A DNA stretch of 54,204 bases from Actinoplanes couchii. GTDB lineage: Bacteria > Actinomycetota > Actinomycetes > Mycobacteriales > Micromonosporaceae. The stretch covers positions 1 to 54,204 of the forward strand of contig NZ_BOMG01000090.1 of assembly GCF_016862075.1 (NCBI RefSeq). Direction: 5' to 3'. The notes beneath the pieces are model-generated. The model made no database searches, had not been told where the DNA came from, and worked only from the letters and a program-made list of their open reading frames with translations. The stretch's first letter is position 1, and each line of letters starts with the position of its first letter. Positions 34,072-41,668 of this stretch are shown here, piece after piece. Made by a program: the position numbers and the translations under genes.

Positions 34072-35439
34072 TCAGTTCCTGCCGCCGCGACCACCGACGG
34101 TGGTGTTGCCGTAGGCGTCGCCGGCCGGGGTGCCGTAACCGTCGTCCTTCGCCGGGGCGTTGCCGCCACGGTTGCCACCGTTCTTGTAACCGTCGTCGAC
34201 CTTCTGGTCGTCGACGTTCTGGTTGTCGACGTCGCCGTAACCGGCCGGGTTGCCCCGGACCGGCTCGCTGGCCACGTTCTTGACCGGCTTCTTCTTCACC
34301 GGCTTCTTGGCCGGCTTGTCACAGTTGCAGGTCGCGGCGGGGCTGGTGTTGCCACCGTTGGTGCCGGGAGTGCCGTACGCGCTACCGGGCGCCCCACCGT
34401 TGCCGCCGGGGTTGCCGCCGCTGTACGCGCCACTGGGAGTGCCGGTGTTGTACGCGCCACCGGGGGTGCCGGTGTTGTACCCGCCGCCCTGGGTGCCAGC
34501 GTTGTATCCGCCACCCTGGGTGCCAGCGTTGTATCCGCCACCCTGGGTGCCGGTGGTGACGTACGCGCCGCCGGGGTTGTTCACGTTGGCGTACCCACCG
34601 CTCGGGTAGCCCACGTTGGTGTAACCGCCACCGGCGTTGGCGTACCCACCGCTGGTGGTGGTGTACCCGCTGCTGCTGGTGGTGTAGCCGCCACCCGAGT
34701 TGGTGTAGCCGCCACCCGCGTTGGAGCAGGTCGGGACGCCACAGCCGGCGCTGCTGACGTAACCGCCCAGGTAGCTGCTGTCCAGGTAGGCGCCGCCACC
34801 GCAGGAGTCGTAGTCGGCGACCAGGCCGTAGAACGCCGTGGCGCGGTAGTCCCAGTCACCGCAGTCGCTGCCGCCGATGATGTAGCTCGAGGTGTAGACC
34901 GGGACGACCCGCTTCACCCAGTGGGTCCGCTTGCGGTGGACGACGACGGCGTTGCTGTTCGAGCAGGAGCCGTAGGCGCTGGCGTAACCGAGGATCGCCA
35001 TCGAGCTGCCGCACGAACCGCCCGAGATGCGCCGGAAACCGCTGGTGCTCTCGGTGCGCTGCCGGTTGTGCTTGGTCGCCCGGCGCTCGACCTGCTTCCT
35101 GCTGGGCTTGATGGTCCGGCTCTCCGGGGTCCGCGAACCGTCCACGGTGGAGCCGCCCTGGCTGCCGCCCTGGTTGGCGCCCTGCGATTCGCCGGCCAGC
35201 GCGCTGAGGTTGCCCAGCGGGACCACGCCGTCCAGCGACGGAACCGCCTTGCCCACGGTGCCGGTCACGGTGCTCAGATCGAGCGGGGCCAGACCACCCA
35301 GAATGCCCGGGGCCGCACTGCTCGGCGCCTCGCCGCCCGGGCCGTTGTCGGCGAGAGCGGCGGCAGACGGAGCGAGCAGCAGAGCGCCGGCCGCGAGCAC
35401 GCCGACACTCAGCGTTTTACGAATCCAAGTCTTCTTCAT
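34072..35439 (-). CDS. Secreted Gly/Tyr/Asn-rich repeat protein
   Basis: The 455-residue protein begins with a signal peptide (MKKTWIRKTLSVGVLAAGAL, cleavage likely after SAAALA near residue 30), then a Ser/Gly region, a Lys/Arg-rich stretch, a Cys-containing central part (GGSCGSS, YGSCSNS, GSDCGDW, DSCGGG, AGCGVPTCS), about 130 residues of Gly-Gly-Tyr repeats (GGGYTNS, SSGYTTT, GTQGGGYNA three times), CNCDKP, a Lys/Pro segment and a hydrophilic Asp/Asn/Gly end. There is no LPXTG-type signal or membrane tail. It may be a surface, sheath or spore-coat structural protein. ATG at 35439 is chosen for the signal peptide. It interrupts the acyl-CoA cluster. Confidence 0.8.
   Translation of the reverse strand: MKKTWIRKTLSVGVLAAGALLLAPSAAALADNGPGGEAPSSAAPGILGGLAPLDLSTVTGTVGKAVPSLDGVVPLGNLSALAGESQGANQGGSQGGSTVDGSRTPESRTIKPSRKQVERRATKHNRQRTESTSGFRRISGGSCGSSMAILGYASAYGSCSNSNAVVVHRKRTHWVKRVVPVYTSSYIIGGSDCGDWDYRATAFYGLVADYDSCGGGAYLDSSYLGGYVSSAGCGVPTCSNAGGGYTNSGGGYTTSSSGYTTTSGGYANAGGGYTNVGYPSGGYANVNNPGGAYVTTGTQGGGYNAGTQGGGYNAGTQGGGYNTGTPGGAYNTGTPSGAYSGGNPGGNGGAPGSAYGTPGTNGGNTSPAATCNCDKPAKKPVKKKPVKNVASEPVRGNPAGYGDVDNQNVDDQKVDDGYKNGGNRGGNAPAKDDGYGTPAGDAYGNTTVGGRGGRN
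34430..34720 (-). repeat. In-frame 27-bp and related repeats inside the secreted protein gene
   Basis: A 27-bp unit (gttgtatccgccaccctggg then tgccagc on the plus strand) is repeated around 34470-34560 and encodes GTQGGGYNA; more diverged units encoding GGGYTNx/GGAYNTGTP extend on both sides. Copy number in such in-frame arrays usually varies between strains. Confidence 0.8.
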
Positions 35440-35984
35440 AGAGAAGGGATGCCTTTCACAAATGGTCAATTCGATGTTTCGGGCGCAACGGCTCCCCGGA
35501 GCTATTTCTCCGGCCTGAATTCGCTGGTGACAGCGCCTTCGCAAGGCGTCATGCGATTCGCCGCTCGTTCGCAAGCGGATGGGGAATCACGAAAGTCGGG
35601 GGGTCATTCCGGTACGGGCGCGCTCCGGTGGATCTTCAGGCGGTCTCCGACGGCTGGTCGGCCGTTTGCAGGGAGCCGCCGACCGCTGAGACGACGCGTG
35701 CACGCGGGGCGCACCGGTGAGCGGTGCCTCCCGCGCGGCGCTCCGGTCGCCGCTCCGTCCCCTGGCTGTGGGACGGCATGTGCGAGGAGCTGCCGTGGGG
35801 GATCACGGAGCGGCTCGCCGTGCGCTCGTCGCGCTCGACCCCCCAGCTCTTCACGATCCACCCCTCGTCGTCAGCGGCAGCCGATGTGGTTCCTTTAGTC
35901 AGAAACAGGCGTTATCGGCTGCTCGGTAATGGTAACGACGGGAACGCGCGGGAAGTCACGCGAACAAATCGGGAAATCGCCCGC
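35440..35984. other. Intergenic region between HMG-CoA lyase and the secreted protein gene
   Basis: These 545 bp carry the promoter and 5' leader of the secreted protein gene and one possible small gene (35636-35854). The leader is GC-rich with several short hairpins, for example cgccttcg/cgaaggcg around 35530-35550 and ccggagcta/tagctccgg around 35495-35512. I looked for a recognisable riboswitch and found none. Confidence 0.5.
35636..35854 (-). CDS. Possible small protein, hypothetical
   Basis: A 72-residue frame starts at a GTG with GAGGGG 7 nt upstream and runs MKSWGVERDERTASRSVIPHG onward, Arg/Ser-rich, ending QTADQPSETA. Its codons have G or C at nearly every third position, as in the genuine genes here. 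No family is recognised and there is no membrane span. It could equally be a chance frame in the long leader of the secreted protein gene. Confidence 0.35.
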   Translation of the reverse strand: MKSWGVERDERTASRSVIPHGSSSHMPSHSQGTERRPERRAGGTAHRCAPRARVVSAVGGSLQTADQPSETA

Positions 35985-36872
35985 TTACCTATTGCCCACC
36001 AAACGGGTGCGCGGTCCGGCGCGGAGAACACCGGACGGCAACTGCCGGCCGATCAGGCGTTCGGCGAGCGCGGCCGCCTCGATGAGACGGTCCAGGTCTA
36101 TTCCGGTGTCGATACCCATGTCGTGGAGCATGTGCACCACCTCCTCGGTGGCCACGTTTCCGGTGGCGCCCGGCGCGTAGGGACAGCCGCCCAGCCCGCC
36201 GGCGCTCGCGTCGAACTCGGACACGCCCAGGTCCAGTGCGGTCAGGATGTTGGCGAGACCCGTACCCCTGGTGTCGTGGAAGTGGAGCAGGTCCGGGCGT
36301 ACCGCCGAAAGAAGATCTCGAACCCGCCGCGGCGTCGCCATGCCCGTGGTGTCGCCGAACGCGATCCGGTCCGCGCCGTCGGCGCGCACCCGGGCCACGA
36401 TGCCGGCCACCCGGTCCGGATCGACGTCACCCTCGAACGGGCAGCCGAAACTCGTTGCGACGATCACCTCGAGTGTCGCGCCGGCCTCGTGCACCAGCGG
36501 GATCAGCTGCGCGATGTCGTCCAGCGACTCCTCTGTGGACCGATTCAGATTGCGCCGGTTGTGGGTGTCGCTCGCCGACACCACCACCTCGATCTCGCGG
36601 AAACTGGCGGCCAGGGCGCGCTGGGCGCCACGGGTGTTCGGGATCAGCGCGGAATAGCGCACGTCCGGGTTGTGCCAGGACTTCGCCCAGACCTCGTCGG
36701 CGTCGGCCATCTGCGGGATCGCCCGGGGATGCACGAAGGAGACCGCCTCGATCCGGCCCACCCCGGTCGCGCTCAGCGCGTCGAGCAGCTCGACCTTGGC
36801 GCCGGTGACGATCGGCTCCTCGTTCTGCAGCCCGTCCCGCGGGGCCACCTCGCGGAGGGAGATCGCGGTCAT
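35985..36872 (-). CDS. Hydroxymethylglutaryl-CoA lyase
   Basis: The 295-residue TIM-barrel lyase splits HMG-CoA into acetoacetate and acetyl-CoA, the last step of leucine degradation. It has the start LREVAPRDGLQNE, FVHPRAIPQMADADEV, IAFGDTTGMATP, HFHDTRGTGLANILTALD and the signature GLGGCPYAPGATGNVATEE with the active-site Cys. Its ATG overlaps the biotin carboxylase stop as ATGA. The frame continues upstream through the carboxylase, but that part is a shadow. Confidence 0.95.
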   Translation of the reverse strand: MTAISLREVAPRDGLQNEEPIVTGAKVELLDALSATGVGRIEAVSFVHPRAIPQMADADEVWAKSWHNPDVRYSALIPNTRGAQRALAASFREIEVVVSASDTHNRRNLNRSTEESLDDIAQLIPLVHEAGATLEVIVATSFGCPFEGDVDPDRVAGIVARVRADGADRIAFGDTTGMATPRRVRDLLSAVRPDLLHFHDTRGTGLANILTALDLGVSEFDASAGGLGGCPYAPGATGNVATEEVVHMLHDMGIDTGIDLDRLIEAAALAERLIGRQLPSGVLRAGPRTRLVGNR

Positions 36873-38197
36873 CGCATTCTCCCGACGATGCCGGTGTCGT
36901 AGTCGCCGGAGAGGAACTCGTCGTTCTCCAGCAGCTCGGCGAAGAACGGCAGGTTGTTCTTCGGGCCGGCGATGGCGAAATCCCGCACCGCGGTACGGGC
37001 CCGGCTGATCGCTTCGTCCCGATCCGCGCCGAAGATGATCAGTTTCGCCATCAGCGAATCGTAGTTCTGGCTGACCGTGGTGCCCTCGGCGTAGCCGGAG
37101 TCGACCCGGACACCGGCACCGGACGGCTCGACCCAGGTGGTCACCGTGCCGGGGCCGGGGAAGAAGCGCTTCGGGTCCTCGGCGTTGATCCGGAGCTCGA
37201 TCGCGTGCCCGGCGCGGACGTCCGGGACCGTCACGTCCTGCCCGGCGGCGATCCGGAGCTGCGCCTCCACCAGGTCCATGTCGTGGATCAGCTCGGTGAT
37301 CGGGTGCTCGACCTGCAGCCGGGTGTTCATCTCCAGGAAGAAGAACTCGCCGGTTGCCGGGTCGAGCAGGCATTCCACCGTGCCCGCGTTCCGGTAGCCG
37401 ACCGCCTCGCCGGCCTGCACGGCCGCGGCCAGCATCCGCTCGCGCAGCTCCGGGCCGACCGTCGGGGACGGGGCCTCCTCGACCAGCTTCTGATTACGGC
37501 GCTGCACCGAGCACTCCCGCTCGGACAGGGCGACCACCCGGCCGTCGGCCAGCCCGAGGATCTGCACCTCGACGTGCCGCACCCGGGGGAAATAGCGCTC
37601 GACCAGCACCGCGCCGTCGCCGAACATCCGCTCGGCGAACGTGCGGACCTTCTCGAACTCCTTCGCCAGGCTCGCCGCGTCCTCGGCGACGGCCATGCCC
37701 ATCCCGCCGCCACCGGCCGCGGCCTTCACCATCACCGGGAAACCGATCTTCCCGGCCGCGGCCAGCGCGGATTCGGCGTCACCGACCGGGTCCGGTGACC
37801 CGGGCGCGACCGGCACGCCGGCCGCGGCCATCAGGTTCCGGGCGTTGATCTTGTCGCCCATCGCGGTGATCGCGTCGGCGCCGGGTCCGACCCAGATCAG
37901 ACCATTGGCTTCGACGGTACGGGCGAAGTGGGCGTTTTCACTGAGGAAGCCATAACCGGGGTGGATGGCCCGGGCACCTGTCGACTTCGCGGCGGCCAGG
38001 ATCGCCTCGGTGTTCCGGTAGCTCTCCGCCGGATTCGCCGGGCCGACCAGCACCGCCTCGTCCGCCTCCCGGACGAACGGCATGTCGGCGTCCACATCCG
38101 AATGGACCGCGATCGTTCTGATGCCCAGACGATGGGCGGTACGGATGATCCGGCGGGCGATCTCGCCCCGGTTCGCGACGAGCAGTGACTCGATCAT
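36869..38197 (-). CDS. Biotin carboxylase subunit without a carrier domain
   Basis: This 442-residue ATP-grasp enzyme would carboxylate biotin for an acyl-CoA carboxylase. All three biotin carboxylase parts are present: N-domain (SLLVANRGEIARRI), ATP-grasp (VMVKAAAGGGGMGM, ECSVQRRNQKLVEEAPS, FLEMNTRLQVEHPITE) and C-domain (IELRINAEDP, to TGIVGRMR). Actinobacterial AccA-type subunits normally run on to about 600-660 residues and end with a biotinyl domain containing an MKM motif; here translation stops and the lyase gene starts at once. GAGGG precedes the ATG at the right distance. The carrier must come from elsewhere. Confidence 0.93.
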   Translation of the reverse strand: MIESLLVANRGEIARRIIRTAHRLGIRTIAVHSDVDADMPFVREADEAVLVGPANPAESYRNTEAILAAAKSTGARAIHPGYGFLSENAHFARTVEANGLIWVGPGADAITAMGDKINARNLMAAAGVPVAPGSPDPVGDAESALAAAGKIGFPVMVKAAAGGGGMGMAVAEDAASLAKEFEKVRTFAERMFGDGAVLVERYFPRVRHVEVQILGLADGRVVALSERECSVQRRNQKLVEEAPSPTVGPELRERMLAAAVQAGEAVGYRNAGTVECLLDPATGEFFFLEMNTRLQVEHPITELIHDMDLVEAQLRIAAGQDVTVPDVRAGHAIELRINAEDPKRFFPGPGTVTTWVEPSGAGVRVDSGYAEGTTVSQNYDSLMAKLIIFGADRDEAISRARTAVRDFAIAGPKNNLPFFAELLENDEFLSGDYDTGIVGRMR

Positions 38198-38249
38198 GGC
38201 CCTCTTTCCAACTTTGTCAGTCGGTCATACCGGGCTTCTCCTTGTGGGA

Positions 38250-38855
38250 TCAGTGCCCGGTCAGTGCATGAATCGTGGCGTCTCGCAGCAGGGCCGCCCG
38301 GCGCACCCGGTCGACCTCACCGCCGAGGAACGGCGTCGAGTTCATCAGGCCGAACGCGGCGTGCGCCAGCACCCGGGCCTCCGGGGCGGGCAGCTCCGGG
38401 CGGACCCGGGACAGCACGTTCACCCATTCCTCGACGTACAACCGCTGCAGTTTTCTGATCTGCCGGCGCGGATCCTCCGGCAGACGATCCAGCTCGTGCA
38501 GGTGCAGGGCGATCACAGCCGGGTTCGCCAGAGCGAAATCGACGTGGAAGTCGATCAGGTCGGCGAGCGCCGCCTCCGCGTCGTCCGGATGCCGCTCGAT
38601 CCGCTCCTTGCCACCCGCGAGCAGACCCTCGCTGACCGGGATCAAGGCGGCGACCAGCATCGCCTCCTTGCCGGCGAAGTGGTGGTACAGAGCCGGGCCG
38701 GTGACGCCGGCGGCGGAACCGATGTCATCCATCGACACGCCGTGATAGCCCCGGGAGGCGAACAGGCCCACCGCGATTTCCAGAATCTCGTCGCGGCGGG
38801 ACCGCCGCCGGGGAGCCGGCGGAGTGGACCGGTGCCGCTGATCTACCGTCGTCAC
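38250..38855 (-). CDS. TetR-family transcriptional regulator
   Basis: The 201-residue protein has a TetR HTH (RRDEILEIAVGLFASRGYHGVSMDDIGSAAGVTGPALYHHFAGKEAMLVAAL, about residues 20-70) and a helical ligand domain. It leads the operon with the biotin carboxylase and HMG-CoA lyase, so it probably represses this catabolic cluster until an acyl-CoA accumulates. The GTG at 38855 is preferred because TACAGT lies 6 nt upstream (leaderless layout); the frame opens 8 codons earlier. A TAACGGTCGTTC operator-like site lies at 38889-38900. Confidence 0.92.
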   Translation of the reverse strand: MTTVDQRHRSTPPAPRRRSRRDEILEIAVGLFASRGYHGVSMDDIGSAAGVTGPALYHHFAGKEAMLVAALIPVSEGLLAGGKERIERHPDDAEAALADLIDFHVDFALANPAVIALHLHELDRLPEDPRRQIRKLQRLYVEEWVNVLSRVRPELPAPEARVLAHAAFGLMNSTPFLGGEVDRVRRAALLRDATIHALTGH

Positions 38856-38887
38856 CCGGCAACTGTAACCCGGCGTCAAGTCAGAGC

Positions 38888-41668
38888 TTAACGGTCGTTC
38901 AGCCGATTTGTGGCCTCCTCGTAGAGGTCAGCCGCCAGCTCCCGCACCGGGGTGTCCGGGCCCAACCGCTCCAGCAGCACACTCAGCAACCGCGCGGCCT
39001 CGGCCTCCGATCCGGAATGCAGCAGCGCCTCGCACAACATGCACTCCGCCCGGGCGGCCTCGTCGTCGGCGCCGATCTCCCGCAGCTGCTCCGGAACGCC
39101 CCGCAGATGCGGCACCACGTCGGCGTGCCGATCCCGGCGCAGGTAAAGATTGCCGACCTCGAAGGAGAAGATCGAGCGGGTCCACCGTACGCCCGGCTGT
39201 TGCGCCAGCTCGTCGGGCAACTCCTCGAACCGCCGCGCGGCCAACTTGATGAGCTCCTCCGCCTGCGGCACGTCGTCCGCGTAGTTCAGCGCCATCAGCT
39301 GGCGGCGCAGCACCCGCAGCTCGGCGGACAACTCGCCGGCCTCGTGCAGCGACGCGGCCGCGGCCCGGAACGTCAGCGCCGCCTCGGCATCCCGGTCCAG
39401 GTCGTAGAGCAGCTGACCGGCCTGCTCGCCGACCTGGCCCCGGCCCACCGGATTGTCCGCCAGGCCCTCGATCAACGTCCGGTAGATGCCCAGCGCCTGA
39501 TCGTTGTCGCCGAGACTCCGGTAGACGGCGGCGAGCAGGAACCGGGTGTCGGCCGCCGGTTCCGGATAGCCCAGCCGCTCGAAACCGAGCAGCGCCTCCT
39601 CGGCCACCTCGGCCGCCTCCGCCGGACGATCCGCCCGGTGGTAGGCCTGCGCCAGGTCCTGCCGGGCGAAGACGCCGGTCTCCTCGCCGTACTCGTTCGT
39701 GTCCAGCTGCGCGATCGCCTCGACAAGATCGTCGATCGCCTCCATCGGCCGGTCCAGGCTCAACAGCGCGCGGCCACGGTTGAGCCGGCCGGCCAGCGCC
39801 GTGCCGGGCAGGCCCCGGGTCGCCGCGTCACCGAACGCGTCCACCGCCTCCACGGTGTCCTCGGTCAGCTGGCCGAGCATCAGGGCGACCTCGGCGCCGC
39901 GCTGTGCCGGGCCGTGCACGCGGTAGAACTCCCACGCCTGCCGGGCCGCCTCGACCGCCTCGTCACGGTCGTCGTTCATCGCCCGGTTCTGGGCCCGGAC
40001 CATCGCGTGATAGGCCCGCCGGCGTGGGTCACCGGTCTCCGCGGCGAAGCCGTCCGCCCGGTCCCCCGCTTCGTTCGCCTCGTCCAGCCGGTTCATCAGC
40101 CGGAACATCTGCGACAGCCGGATCCAGGCGCTCGCCCGGCTCTCCGCGTCACCGTGCTCGTCGTGGTGGGCGACGTTCGCCTCGACCACGGCCAGCAGCT
40201 CCGCAGTCGGCTCGTCGTCCCGGGCGCGCAGCACCGCCAGCCGGGCCCGCATCATGCTCGCCTCACCGGCGTCGCCGGACTCGGCGAAAAGCTCGGCGGC
40301 CCGCTCCCAGTGCTCCACCATTTGCCCGGACTCCTCGTCGGGCAGCAGGAACCCGCGCAGCGCCCAGAGCCGGGCCGCGGACCTCGGATCCTCCGGTGGC
40401 CGCTGCTCCAACACCGCCAGGACCTGCCGGGCCGCGTCCTCGCGATCATCCCGCTGATACTTTTCGGCCAGATCGAGTAGCTCGGCCAGGGAGGCGCTCT
40501 CGTCCACCCGAACCGGCGGCTCCGGCTCTCGCTCCGGCTTTTCGACAGGCCTGGCGGCGGTGATCCGCGCCGTCGCCGCGAGCGGGATCTCCACCTCGAA
40601 CGGCGCGGCGCTCATCAGATCGGTGATCACACTCGTCTGGTGCATGGTGCCGTTGCGGGCGTCGAAACGAGCGGCCAGCTCCAGCGCGAACGTCGCCAGC
40701 TCGCCGGCCAGCTCGGCCGCGGTGGTGTCCGGCCGATCCGACCGGCGGATCGGGGAATCGCCGTGCCCACGCTCGGTCAGCCGGCGCAGCAGCAGCACCG
40801 CGCCCGCGGCGAAATGCATCGCCGCGGCCGGGGACGGCGCCCGGTCCAGCCAGTCGATGTGGCGCTGCAGGATCTCCAGGCCGCGATGCTCGTTACCGGT
40901 CCGCGCACAGAACCGGATGTGCCCGCCGATCTCCCACAGATCCGCCAGATTGTTGCGTTCCAGCAGGTAGGAGCGCCGGTGTGCGTCGGCGGCCTCCTGT
41001 GGGCGGCCGGTCTTCAGGTAGACGGTCATCAGCTCGCCGAGGATGTTCTGCGGCTGCTCGGAACAGGACAGGTCGCCGGCCAGCACCGGGCCGGCCAGCT
41101 CGGCGGCCTCCTCGAACCGTTCGGCGGCGACCAGATGCCGGACCAGCGTCGTCGGGTCACAACCGGCACAATCGGACAGCGCGTTACGGGGTGCGGCCTG
41201 CCACTTCTTGAACCAGGACTCCGCCTCCTCCCGGTCGCCGACGTGCCGGGCGATCAGGTAACGGTGCTTGAAGACCGGCTGCAGGCCGTGACCGGACTCG
41301 CGGTAGCGGCGCTCCATGTCGTCGAGAACCGCCCGGGTGCGCTCCAGCGGCACCTCGGGGAACGTCGTCAGAGAACTGACCATGTTCTTGAACAGCCACA
41401 GCAGGTTGTGTTTCCACTGCTCGTGGTACGGGCCCGGGTTACGGTCGAAATCGGACACACACCAGGAGAAGGCGGGGAACGCCTTCACCGGCTCGCCGCC
41501 GTAGATGTAGGCGGTGGTGGCGAACAGCCGGGTGTAGAACTTCAGCGCGGCGTCGTCGGTGGCGTCGACATGGCGGAGCACCTGCTCGACCATCGCGATC
41601 TGCGCCGACCCGTACGGCAGGTTGTCGGCTTCGCCGAGCAGTTCCCACAGGTCCTCAGCGGTCTTCAT
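38888..41668 (-). CDS. Large tetratricopeptide-repeat protein, partner of HSP90-like gene
   Basis: A 926-residue, all-helical, acidic, soluble protein. From about residue 100 on it is built of 34-40-residue helical hairpins with TPR signatures, for example near 180-245, 400-470 and most clearly 560-860 (DEANEAGDRADGF, AAEVAEEALLGFERLGYPEPA, ALGIYRTLIEGLADN). There is no enzyme motif, signal peptide or membrane span. Residues 1-100 (WELLGEADNLPYGSAQIAMVEQVLRHVDAT) are probably also repeats. Its ATG overlaps the HSP90-like stop (ATGA), so the two are made together. In eukaryotes TPR proteins are HSP90 co-chaperones; a like role here is inference. Confidence 0.85.
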   Translation of the reverse strand: MKTAEDLWELLGEADNLPYGSAQIAMVEQVLRHVDATDDAALKFYTRLFATTAYIYGGEPVKAFPAFSWCVSDFDRNPGPYHEQWKHNLLWLFKNMVSSLTTFPEVPLERTRAVLDDMERRYRESGHGLQPVFKHRYLIARHVGDREEAESWFKKWQAAPRNALSDCAGCDPTTLVRHLVAAERFEEAAELAGPVLAGDLSCSEQPQNILGELMTVYLKTGRPQEAADAHRRSYLLERNNLADLWEIGGHIRFCARTGNEHRGLEILQRHIDWLDRAPSPAAAMHFAAGAVLLLRRLTERGHGDSPIRRSDRPDTTAAELAGELATFALELAARFDARNGTMHQTSVITDLMSAAPFEVEIPLAATARITAARPVEKPEREPEPPVRVDESASLAELLDLAEKYQRDDREDAARQVLAVLEQRPPEDPRSAARLWALRGFLLPDEESGQMVEHWERAAELFAESGDAGEASMMRARLAVLRARDDEPTAELLAVVEANVAHHDEHGDAESRASAWIRLSQMFRLMNRLDEANEAGDRADGFAAETGDPRRRAYHAMVRAQNRAMNDDRDEAVEAARQAWEFYRVHGPAQRGAEVALMLGQLTEDTVEAVDAFGDAATRGLPGTALAGRLNRGRALLSLDRPMEAIDDLVEAIAQLDTNEYGEETGVFARQDLAQAYHRADRPAEAAEVAEEALLGFERLGYPEPAADTRFLLAAVYRSLGDNDQALGIYRTLIEGLADNPVGRGQVGEQAGQLLYDLDRDAEAALTFRAAAASLHEAGELSAELRVLRRQLMALNYADDVPQAEELIKLAARRFEELPDELAQQPGVRWTRSIFSFEVGNLYLRRDRHADVVPHLRGVPEQLREIGADDEAARAECMLCEALLHSGSEAEAARLLSVLLERLGPDTPVRELAADLYEEATNRLNDR
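38889..38900. promoter_or_regulatory. Putative TetR operator before tetR, overlapping the TPR gene stop
   Basis: TAACGGTCGTTC matches 9 of the 10 fixed positions of the TAACGNNCGTTA palindromes upstream of the carboxyltransferase gene. It lies about 10-20 bp upstream of the TACAGT box of tetR and contains two bases of the TPR gene's TAA stop, so it fits autoregulation. Confidence 0.55.

Noticed and set aside
34072..35439. Sortase substrate
   Set aside because: The C-terminus is hydrophilic and has no LPXTG/LAXTG motif, hydrophobic span or basic tail.
35440..35635. c-di-AMP (ydaO-type) riboswitch in the leader of the secreted protein gene
   Set aside because: I looked because such switches precede actinobacterial wall hydrolases; the conserved blocks were not found. 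A covariance-model search would settle it.
36869..36890. Frameshift splitting a fused biotin carboxylase-carrier gene
   Set aside because: The lyase start follows within the stop codon and no biotinyl motif is readable in any frame downstream, so a simple frameshift cannot explain the missing domain.
38888..40480. Long plus-strand frame antisense to the TPR gene
   Set aside because: Its Gln/Arg/Leu composition is typical of the antisense frame of a GC-rich gene, and the minus-strand protein shows clear TPR repeats.
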